NCBI RefSeq assembly: GCF_900176075.1 | Contig: NZ_FWWV01000005.1 | Location: 1-64,000 of the forward strand | Length of the DNA: 64,000 bases | From: Pasteurella testudinis DSM 23072 | GTDB taxonomy: Bacteria; Pseudomonadota; Gammaproteobacteria; Enterobacterales; Pasteurellaceae | Reading direction: 5' to 3' | Shown here: piece by piece, positions 57,373 through 64,000 of the stretch | Position numbering within the stretch: the stretch's first letter is position 1 | Layout: each line of letters starts with the position of its first letter | Program-made: the position numbers and the translations under genes | Notes under the pieces: generated by a model | What the model was told of the DNA's origin: nothing | Databases searched by the model: none | The model's input: the letters and a program-made list of their open reading frames with translations, nothing else

Positions 57373-57618
57373 ATGATTAAGGTGCTGTTTTTTGCACAAG
57401 TGCGTGAATTGATCGATACCGACGAACTGCAACTGGCGGCGGAATTTGCCACCGCCGAAGAGCTACGCCAACATTTAGCCGGCAAAGGCGACAAATGGGC
57501 GTTGGCGTTACAAAGCGGAAAACTGTTGGTGGCGATCAACCAAACCTTGATGCCGCTGGACAGCCCGATTCAAGACGGCGACGAAGTGGCGTTTTTTCCG
57601 CCGGTCACGGGGGGATAA
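57373..57618 (+). CDS. moaD: molybdopterin synthase sulfur carrier MoaD
   Basis: An 81-residue ubiquitin-like sulfur carrier ending in the obligatory Gly-Gly (FFPPVTGG), which becomes a thiocarboxylate and inserts into MoaE. AGGAG lies well before the ATG. The stop is one base before the moaE start. Confidence 0.95.
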   Translation: MIKVLFFAQVRELIDTDELQLAAEFATAEELRQHLAGKGDKWALALQSGKLLVAINQTLMPLDSPIQDGDEVAFFPPVTGG

Positions 57619-57619
57619 G

Positions 57620-58075
57620 ATGAACGGTGAAGTTCGGATTGCGGTGCAAAACGAGGAATTTGATCAAAGTGCGGTTTACCAATGGTTGTCCGCACCGAAA
57701 AGCAGCGGCGCGGTGGTGTTGTTTATCGGCAAAGTACGCGATATGAATCTCGGCGACAGTGTGCAAACCCTGTATCTGGAACACTATCCGGCGATGACCG
57801 AAAAAGCGCTGCGCGACATCGTGCAACAAGCCTGCCAGCGCTGGGAACTGCAACGGGTGCAACTGATTCACCGCATCGGCAAACTGCAAACCGGCGATGA
57901 AATCGTCTTGGTCGGGGTCAGTTCCGCCCACCGTGGCGATGCGTATCACGCCAATGAATTTATTATGGACTACCTCAAAACCCAAGCGCCGTTTTGGAAA
58001 AAAGAGTTGACCGATAAAGGCGAGCGCTGGATCGAAGAGCGGGCAAGCGACAAGTCGGCGGCGGAGAAGTGGTAA
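57620..58075 (+). CDS. moaE: molybdopterin synthase catalytic subunit MoaE
   Basis: A 151-residue MoaE that adds sulfur to the pterin. The conserved FIGKVRDMN, LEHYPAMTEKAL, HRIGKLQTGDEIVLVGV, AHRGDAYHANEFIMDYLK and the lysine-rich FWKKEL are visible. It is the last gene of the moa operon. Confidence 0.95.
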   Translation: MNGEVRIAVQNEEFDQSAVYQWLSAPKSSGAVVLFIGKVRDMNLGDSVQTLYLEHYPAMTEKALRDIVQQACQRWELQRVQLIHRIGKLQTGDEIVLVGVSSAHRGDAYHANEFIMDYLKTQAPFWKKELTDKGERWIEERASDKSAAEKW

Positions 58076-58186
58076 CAGGGCAGTGCTCACAGGCAAGTGA
58101 TTCAGGTTGCTATCGCAGCTTGAAAAAGACAAAGTGCGGTATGGAATTTGAACGAGGTGATCTGACCCCAAAAAGTTGAACTATAC

Positions 58187-58210
58187 CGCCCTTTTTTTAT
58201 CAAAAGGGCG
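58187..58210. terminator. hairpin after the moa operon
   Basis: CGCCCTTTT (58187-58195) pairs with AAAAGGGCG (58202-58210). A T-rich loop lies inside. It stands between the moa operon and tehA. Confidence 0.5.
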
Positions 58211-58294
58211 CGAATGTTTGCAAGGTGGTTTTTCTTTTACCCGTAGCGAACTACAATAGCCGCACCTTATCTATTATGTTGTTGTGGATATATT

Positions 58295-59263
58295 ATGACT
58301 CAGCAAATCCAAGAAAAACCGTTTCCCGTTCCGGTCAGTTATTTCAGTATTACCTTAGGTCTCTTTTCTATCGGCTTGGCATGGCAGCATGCCGAAGCCC
58401 TGTTTCACGCTTTTCCGGCATTTGTCAGTCCCGTGATTTTATCACTTGCGGGCATGGCGTGGTTGGCGCTGTTGTCTGTTTATATCGCCAAATGGTTTAT
58501 AGCCAAACAACAGGCGCAGGCGGAATTGCACCACTTGATTCAATGCTGTTTTATCAGCTTGATTCCGATTACCGCCATGCTGATGGCCTTAGCGGTTTTA
58601 CCGTTATCGACCTCGGCTGCGGCAGGGTTGATTCTGCTGGGAACGGTAGCGCAACTCGGCTTTGCCGCTTATCGTACGGCGGGTTTATGGCGCGGCACAC
58701 ATAAGGCGGAAGCGACGACGCCGATTATTTATTTACCGACGGTGGCGGCGAATTTTGTCAGCGCCACCGCACTTTCCGAACTGGGTTATGATGTGTGGGC
58801 AATGCTGTTTTTCGGCATGGGCGCGTTGTCATGGATAACGCTCGAACCGGCGATTTTACAGCGCCTGCGCAATTTGACACCGCTGGACGAAGCGGTGCGC
58901 CCGATTATCGGCATTCAACTGGCGCCGGCGTTTGTGGCGGCAAATGCCTATCTGCACTTGACGCACGGCGCAATTGATAATTTGGCCTTGATGTTAACCG
59001 GCTACGGGCTGTTGCAGCTGCTGTTTTTATTCCGTTTGTTGCCTTGGATTTTCGCCAACGGTTTCAATATGTCGTTTTGGGGATTTTCATTCGGCTTGGG
59101 ATCAATGGCAAATGTCGGTCTATACCTCAGCCAAATGTCGGGAGAAACACAAGGATTGGCGCAATTCGGTATCATTCTGTTTTGGATCGGCTCAATCAGC
59201 ATTGCTTTGTTGCTGGCGGGCACGGTACTAAGAATGGCGCAAGGGCGGTTTTTGCTCAAATGA
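58295..59263 (+). CDS. tehA: TehA/SLAC1-family channel (tellurite resistance type)
   Basis: A 322-residue membrane protein with ten hydrophobic segments, the fold found in Haemophilus TehA and plant SLAC1 anion channels. It begins PFPVPVSYFSITLGL, the family opening, and keeps phenylalanines in the inner helices (FSFGLGSM). Residues such as PTVAANFVSATAL match. No tehB methyltransferase follows. The natural substrate is probably a small anion; tellurite resistance is a side effect seen when overexpressed. Confidence 0.9.
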   Translation: MTQQIQEKPFPVPVSYFSITLGLFSIGLAWQHAEALFHAFPAFVSPVILSLAGMAWLALLSVYIAKWFIAKQQAQAELHHLIQCCFISLIPITAMLMALAVLPLSTSAAAGLILLGTVAQLGFAAYRTAGLWRGTHKAEATTPIIYLPTVAANFVSATALSELGYDVWAMLFFGMGALSWITLEPAILQRLRNLTPLDEAVRPIIGIQLAPAFVAANAYLHLTHGAIDNLALMLTGYGLLQLLFLFRLLPWIFANGFNMSFWGFSFGLGSMANVGLYLSQMSGETQGLAQFGIILFWIGSISIALLLAGTVLRMAQGRFLLK

Positions 59264-59278
59264 GTCGAAATTCTCGTA

Positions 59279-59362
59279 ACGTGCGGTAAGTGCGGTATTT
59301 TTTACCGGAACAAAAAAGGCTACCGTACGGGTAGCCTGAACTTTGCGATATAGACCGCACTT
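59279..59362. repeat. uptake signals between tehA and the siderophore receptor
   Basis: A tandem pair, ACGTGCGGT (59279-59287, one base off consensus) directly followed by AAGTGCGGT (59288-59296), and an inverted copy ACCGCACTT at 59354-59362. They flank the terminator below. Confidence 0.85.
59312..59337 (-). terminator. terminator after the siderophore receptor
   Basis: On the minus strand AGGCTACC and GGTAGCCT (59337-59330 with 59324-59317) form a stem followed by six T. It lies 39 bases after the receptor stop. Confidence 0.85.
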
Positions 59363-59375
59363 TTGGGCGGAATGT

Positions 59376-61448
59376 TTAGAATGTGTAAGACAAACTGCCG
59401 ACGGCACTGATACCTTCGGCATAGTAGCAGTAGTAATCACAGCCTGCCAGATATTTGCGGTTGCCGACGTTGTCGATATTCATTTGCGCCACTACATTAT
59501 CGCTCAACTGGTAACGGGCAAATAAATCCACCACAGTTGATGACGGCACGTTGTAACCGGAATACAGCGAGCCGCTAGCGGTGACGCTGTTGCCGACATA
59601 ACGCACGCCGACACCGGCATTCAATTTATCGGTGAATTGATAAGCAAGGCGGGTAGAGACAGTATGCTTAGGAATCAATGCCGTATTGGTTTTTGTCCCG
59701 TTTGCATTGTCGGTGACGGAGCGCACATAGGTATAGGCGAATAAGGTTTGCAATTTCTCGGTTACATTCAGGTTAGCCTGAATTTCAACCCCTTTACGTT
59801 TGATCGGATCGACACTGCTGATGGTTGCTCCTGTCCCTTGACCGATTAAAGCGCCTTTGTCTTTTGCGCGGAACAACGCAACCGAAATAGTGCCGTCAAC
59901 CCAGTCCGGCATATATTTTACGCCGATTTCGTGTTGTTTGGTGATATTCGGATCATAGAGCGTTTCATTGCCGCTTAAACCGTTCGGTACGCGGAAAGAT
60001 TCGGTATAAGCATAATATGGATTTAAGCCTAACTCGTTAAAATACATCACGGAACCGGAATAAGAGGTATGGTTTTTATGCACGTTTTGCGCACTGGCCA
60101 ATTCACTGTTACGCACGCGATCGTGGCGAACGCCGGCGGTTAAACCGACGGTGTCCCATAAAATGGCGCTATCTTGCAAATAGAATCCGGTTTGACGGGA
60201 TTTGATTAATACCTGCGGCGCAGCAATTGTTGCGGCACTGCCATAGGTTGCGGCAGGGTTATAAACATTGACCATGCCTTGGCTGCCGTAGAGAGTATAA
60301 AGCGAATCGAATTTTTGATTGCGGTAGTCCATACCGGCGACCAAGGTGTTATTAATCACCTCATTACTGTATTTCCAAGCCAAACGGTTATCAATGCTGT
60401 GGCTTTTGGCAGTTCCGTTGTTATAAACCACTGCGCGCGCGACTTGATAGTCAGATTGTGCCAATGGAATCGGATTCCAGTTTGCGTCATAGCTCGACGG
60501 GTAAGCATAAGCACCGCGGTGGCGGTTATCGATTTGTTGGTAACGGTAATTTTGGCTGAAACTTAAACCGTTGCCGAAATCGTGACTGAATTCATAACCG
60601 AGGCTTTTCGTGATACTTTTTTCATAATCTTGGCTTGGATCGCCTAAATTGGCATGGGTGGAGATTTTCCCTTTGGCAGTGGCAACCAGCGTGCCGTCTT
60701 GCGGCAGGAAGTTTGAGCTGGGCACACCGACGGTTTTTAAATAGCTTGCCAAGACGGTCAAATGGGTTTTATCGGAAATATCCCAAGCAATAGACGGGGC
60801 AATGTAATAATTTTCCGACCAAGTTCCGCTCCATTCGCCGTCGGCATGATTGTACGCACCGACCAAACGGTAACGCAGGCTGTCATCGTGATTTAAACTG
60901 CCGGTATAATCCGCGCCCACGCCACGTTGGTTTTTGTTACCGAAGTGCGTGCTGACCTCGCCTTTTCCCACCTTGTCTTTGTTCGGGCGTTTGCTGATAT
61001 AGTTGATCAAACCGCCGGCATTGGAAGCCCCGAAAGCCATTGAATCCGATCCTTTGATGATTTCAACGCCTTCCACGCCATACATTTCCAGTTGCGGCGT
61101 GAAAAAGCCCTGCTCCAACGCCGGCATGCCGTCAATGGCTTGGCTGGCATTGGTGCCACGCACACGGAACCAGTTGGTGTTGGTGTCGCTGCCGAAGACT
61201 TGGTTGGTGAAACCGGCTTGATAACGGGCGATTTCATCGGCTTTTTCAATCCCTTGCTCGGTCAATGTTTGGTTATCCAAAACCACGGCCGATTTCGCTT
61301 GGTTAAATGGTTGGCTGTCCAATTTGTTCATGGTTCCGACCACCTCAATCACTTTCAGTTCGTCGGCTTCTTGGCTGTCGGCAAACGCCGGATTTATGCC
61401 GAGCAAAAGTGCGGTGGTGAGCGCAGAATATTTAAAGGTTTGCTTCAT
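59376..61448 (-). CDS. TonB-dependent siderophore receptor (FhuA-like)
   Basis: A 690-residue outer-membrane receptor. Signal peptide ends FADS (residue 23), followed by TonB box-like LKVIEVVGT, a plug with FRVRGTNASQAIDGMP and EIIKGSDSMAFGASNAGGLIN, and a barrel ending GSLSYTF with terminal Phe. A late disulfide-capable pair CDYYC sits before the end. The following minus-strand genes fhuB and fhuD, upstream in the same direction, suggest hydroxamate (ferrichrome-type) siderophores. The ligand is inferred from this context. Confidence 0.88.
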   Translation of the reverse strand: MKQTFKYSALTTALLLGINPAFADSQEADELKVIEVVGTMNKLDSQPFNQAKSAVVLDNQTLTEQGIEKADEIARYQAGFTNQVFGSDTNTNWFRVRGTNASQAIDGMPALEQGFFTPQLEMYGVEGVEIIKGSDSMAFGASNAGGLINYISKRPNKDKVGKGEVSTHFGNKNQRGVGADYTGSLNHDDSLRYRLVGAYNHADGEWSGTWSENYYIAPSIAWDISDKTHLTVLASYLKTVGVPSSNFLPQDGTLVATAKGKISTHANLGDPSQDYEKSITKSLGYEFSHDFGNGLSFSQNYRYQQIDNRHRGAYAYPSSYDANWNPIPLAQSDYQVARAVVYNNGTAKSHSIDNRLAWKYSNEVINNTLVAGMDYRNQKFDSLYTLYGSQGMVNVYNPAATYGSAATIAAPQVLIKSRQTGFYLQDSAILWDTVGLTAGVRHDRVRNSELASAQNVHKNHTSYSGSVMYFNELGLNPYYAYTESFRVPNGLSGNETLYDPNITKQHEIGVKYMPDWVDGTISVALFRAKDKGALIGQGTGATISSVDPIKRKGVEIQANLNVTEKLQTLFAYTYVRSVTDNANGTKTNTALIPKHTVSTRLAYQFTDKLNAGVGVRYVGNSVTASGSLYSGYNVPSSTVVDLFARYQLSDNVVAQMNIDNVGNRKYLAGCDYYCYYAEGISAVGSLSYTF

Positions 61449-61489
61449 AGTTAATTTTCCTCAAGTATAACAATAGGATAATCGGGCGG

Positions 61490-63457
61490 TTAAACCCGAC
61501 GCATAATCAGTAAAAAGTAGCTGCCGCCGAGCAGGGTTGCTACCAGTCCGGCGGGCATTTCATACGGAAACAGAATTTGCCGGCCGAGCCAGTCGGCGGC
61601 GATCATCACCGTTGCGCCGATCAGCGCGGCGGCAAGAAGTTGTGCTTGCGGTTTGTGGAAACCGAGATAGTGCGCCAAGTGCGGTGCGAGCAAACCGATA
61701 AAACTGAGCGGCCCGACCACCAGCGTGGCGCAGGCGGTGAGCACCGCACTTAGCATAATCAGCAGCCAGCGGGCTTGGGTCAAATTTAAGCCTAAGGCTT
61801 TTGCCATCACCGCTTGCAGGTTGAGCAGATCAAGCCAACGGCTGAATAATAAACTGACCAGCAGCAGCCCAAGTGCGGTCAAGGTTAAAGCGATCGCCAA
61901 TCCGCTTTCGGCATAATAGGTCGAACCGCTGGTCCAGCTGAGCAGCTGTTGCATGCGGAAATCGCCGCCGGCAAGCAGAATCCGCTGCACCGCATCAAAC
62001 AGTGCCGCCAGACTGATGCCGGTGAGTAAAATCCGTTCCGGCAGCATACCGCTGCGGCCATTGATCAACATGATAACGAACAATACGGCAAAGGCGCCAG
62101 CCATGCCGGCGAGCCAGAAATGTTGCATGTCGATTTGACTGACGCTGAAAATCACCACCAACACGCCGAAACTGACGCCGGAGGTGATGCCCAATAATTC
62201 CGGGCTTGCCATCGGGTTGAAGCTCAAGCGTTGCAGCAACACGCCTGCCAGCGCCAACATGACACCGGCGGCAAGGGCGTAGAGCAGGCGCGGATAGCGC
62301 AGATCGAGTATGCCGTCGTAGAACGGACTGATCGACCAGCCGTCGGCGCTGTTGCCGATCAACAAGGCGAAAAGTGCGGTCAGGATAAACAGGGCGCTTA
62401 AACCGATCGCAGTGCGCCGTCCGCCCGCTTTGCCCGTTGCCAGAAAATGGGCGGCGGATTGTAACCGTCCGCTTTGCGGCAGGTTTTTAAACATCAGCCA
62501 TAACAAGAGCGGCGTGCCTAACACCGCTGTGACAGCGCCGGTCGGCAACTGAATTTGCCGATATTGCGCAATCAATTGCAGGGCTAAATCGGTCAGCAAC
62601 AATAACACGGCGGCTAAATAGGCGGTTTGCAGCAGTTGTCCTTTAAAGGTACGGATTCCCAGCTGGCGGCTGATCGTGGTGGCAGCCAAACCGATGAAGC
62701 CGAGCATACCGACACGGCTGATCACAATCGCCACCAAATAGGCGGAAAGCAGCAGCGCGGCAAGGCGAATCCACTGCACCGGCACGCCCAAACTTTTGGC
62801 ATTGCTGTCGTTTAAGCCGAGAATGGTGAGCGGACGTTGCAGCAGCGCCAGCAGGATTAATGCCGGAATCAACAGCCAAAACAGTTGCACGCTGTCGAGC
62901 CAGCTTTCCTGCACCAAAGAACCGGCGCCCCAAATCATCAAACCGCGCGACGCTTCCGGATAGAACAACATTAACGTGGCGGAAAGCGATCCCAAATAGA
63001 GATTGACCACCAAACCGGCGAGAATCATGATTAACGGCGATAAACGTTTGCGCCACGCCAATAAAAAGACCAACAGCAACGCGCCGAGTGCGCCCAAAAA
63101 TGCGATAATCGTGGTGCCGAAATGCAAAATCGACGGGAAAAACAAGGTGCAAGCAAACAATACGAATTGTGCGCCGCTGCTGACGGCGAGGGTATTGTCG
63201 GAAGCCAGCGGATTATTCACCACTTGCTGCAACAATAGACTGGATAAGCCAAGTGCGGTTCCGGCAAGTACGGCAATCGCCATGCGCGGCAGGGTGTAAT
63301 TTTGCAGCAATAAGATCTCAAGCGATGCGGTTTGCCGTTGTAATAAAGCCGCCACCGACCAATCTTGCGGCAATTGTAAATCGAATAACCATAGGCTTAA
63401 CAGTATGCAGAGCAGCAACAAGCCGCCGTTCAGCCAATAAACCGAGCGTGTTACCAT
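61490..63457 (-). CDS. fhuB: hydroxamate-siderophore ABC permease FhuB
   Basis: A 655-residue double-length permease, as in E. coli FhuB, where two fused 10-segment halves form the whole channel. Each half has the BtuC-type motif: LPRMAIAVLAGTALGLSSLLLQ in the first, shortened here as LPRMAIAVLAGTALGLS, and YPRLLYALAAGVMLALAG in the second; each ends in a FIGLLAPHLAHYLG-type loop. GGAGG seven bases before the ATG at 63457 decides the start, which overlaps the fhuD stop by seven bases. Confidence 0.93.
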   Translation of the reverse strand: MVTRSVYWLNGGLLLLCILLSLWLFDLQLPQDWSVAALLQRQTASLEILLLQNYTLPRMAIAVLAGTALGLSSLLLQQVVNNPLASDNTLAVSSGAQFVLFACTLFFPSILHFGTTIIAFLGALGALLLVFLLAWRKRLSPLIMILAGLVVNLYLGSLSATLMLFYPEASRGLMIWGAGSLVQESWLDSVQLFWLLIPALILLALLQRPLTILGLNDSNAKSLGVPVQWIRLAALLLSAYLVAIVISRVGMLGFIGLAATTISRQLGIRTFKGQLLQTAYLAAVLLLLTDLALQLIAQYRQIQLPTGAVTAVLGTPLLLWLMFKNLPQSGRLQSAAHFLATGKAGGRRTAIGLSALFILTALFALLIGNSADGWSISPFYDGILDLRYPRLLYALAAGVMLALAGVLLQRLSFNPMASPELLGITSGVSFGVLVVIFSVSQIDMQHFWLAGMAGAFAVLFVIMLINGRSGMLPERILLTGISLAALFDAVQRILLAGGDFRMQQLLSWTSGSTYYAESGLAIALTLTALGLLLVSLLFSRWLDLLNLQAVMAKALGLNLTQARWLLIMLSAVLTACATLVVGPLSFIGLLAPHLAHYLGFHKPQAQLLAAALIGATVMIAADWLGRQILFPYEMPAGLVATLLGGSYFLLIMRRV

Positions 63458-64000
63458 GCTTCGCCTCCATGCTGCAAGGCTTCGGCTAATGACGTGGCAA
63501 AGCGTTGCGCCGACGGCAATGCGCCGAAAGTCCAAATCGCCGGAAGCACAAGCGGATCTTGCGATAACGGCAGATGCTGCCAAAGGGTGTTATGTTGAAG
63601 TGCGGTCGGCACGTTGAGCGGGTAGGGTTTGATCACGATTAACCGCGGATTGTCTTTAAAATCCGCCAGTTGGTTAATACCGATATTGGCTGAACCCCAC
63701 ACCGTGACCGCCTGTGTCCACGCATTGCGGAAGCCCATTTGCTTAATCACTGCGCCGAACAGGCTGTTTTCGCCGTAAACCCGTAAATGGCGGCTGTCGA
63801 TAAATTGAACCAGCAGCAAAGTGCGGTCTTGGTAGGCACTTAATCGATTTTTCAGGCGGGCAAAAAGCTGTTCGCTTTGTTGAATCAAGGTTTCGGCGGC
63901 TTGCGGTTTGCCGATTAATTGCGCCAGTTTCCGGCTGGCAGTCAACTGATTGTGCCAAATGTCGCCGTCACGGTAAAAATCCACGCTGTCCACTTGCTTG
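63451..64000 (-). CDS. fhuD: siderophore-binding periplasmic protein FhuD, 3' part
   Basis: The C-terminal 182 residues of a FhuD/BtuF-type binding protein; the gene runs out of the window. Segments are QLIGKPQAAETLIQQSEQ, LLVQFIDSRHLRVYGENSL and LAEALQHGG at the end. It overlaps fhuB by seven bases, so the order fhuD-fhuB-receptor on the minus strand is one unit. The ATPase fhuC would be expected further upstream, outside the window. Confidence 0.88.
   Translation of the reverse strand, partial: KQVDSVDFYRDGDIWHNQLTASRKLAQLIGKPQAAETLIQQSEQLFARLKNRLSAYQDRTLLLVQFIDSRHLRVYGENSLFGAVIKQMGFRNAWTQAVTVWGSANIGINQLADFKDNPRLIVIKPYPLNVPTALQHNTLWQHLPLSQDPLVLPAIWTFGALPSAQRFATSLAEALQHGGEAW

Noticed and set aside
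57605-58171. 188-codon minus-strand frame opposite moaE
   Set aside because: Antisense to a clear moaE; no family match.
1-64000. CRISPR array, tRNA or rRNA genes, prophage
   Set aside because: I saw no evenly spaced direct repeats, no cloverleaf or rRNA-like sequence and no phage structural genes while reading.

Overview
The window is a chromosomal segment of a Pasteurellaceae bacterium. The evidence is the many copies of the Haemophilus-type DNA uptake signal (AAGTGCGGT and its complement), inside and between genes on both strands, together with housekeeping proteins that resemble gamma-proteobacterial ones almost residue for residue. The Hin-type signal (rather than the Apl-type ACAAGCGGT) points to the Haemophilus/Aggregatibacter/Pasteurella branch. 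I cannot name the species.

Layout. 1-250: tail and right end of an IS200/IS605 element. 380-2984: lapA-lapB-pyrF-yciH. 3292-5622: glpF-glpK with CRP-like and GlpR-like sites. 5929-6762: small membrane protein and a damaged toxin-antitoxin module. 6770-10676 (minus): cdd and potABC, without potD. 10991-14136: ribH-nusB-thiL-pgpA and a LysE-type exporter. 14326-17363 (minus): xseB-ispA-dxs, divergent from thiI. 19155-26105: lrp, ftsK, lolA, rarA, gabD. 26170-29401: haem-receptor locus with a TonB-dependent receptor, a wrecked hutX and an intact hutZ. 29486-33500 (minus): mrcB, an epimerase-like gene and argR, divergent from mdh. 34764-43080 (minus): tryptophan operon trpE-G-(tautomerase-like)-D-(GST)-CF-[RAYT element]-B-A, starting at a promoter with a clear TrpR operator. 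43263-44911: StbDE-type toxin-antitoxin pair and sohB. 44992-46035 (minus): ansB.

The most interesting region is 46376-54414: a Fur-box-led cluster that reads as a full haem acquisition and breakdown system. It has a 1046-residue TonB-dependent receptor, a hemophilin-like secreted haem-binding protein, a Slam/type XI secretion outer-membrane protein that would export it, and hutW-hutX-hutZ for haem opening and handling. The receptor-hemophilin junction carries three consecutive RNA hairpins, and a terminator-like hairpin separates hemophilin from Slam, suggesting that the abundant secreted protein and the scarce machinery are expressed at different levels from one operon. The second, partly decayed hutX-hutZ locus at 28.6-29.4 kb is a paralogous remnant.

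54551-58075: yvcK-like gene, then moaA-moaC-moaD-moaE behind a probable molybdenum-cofactor riboswitch. 58295-59263: tehA. 59376-64000 (minus): siderophore (ferrichrome-type) receptor, fhuB and the 3' part of fhuD, cut by the window edge. Iron and haem uptake, competence signals and small mobile or addiction modules are the recurrent themes outside the housekeeping blocks.
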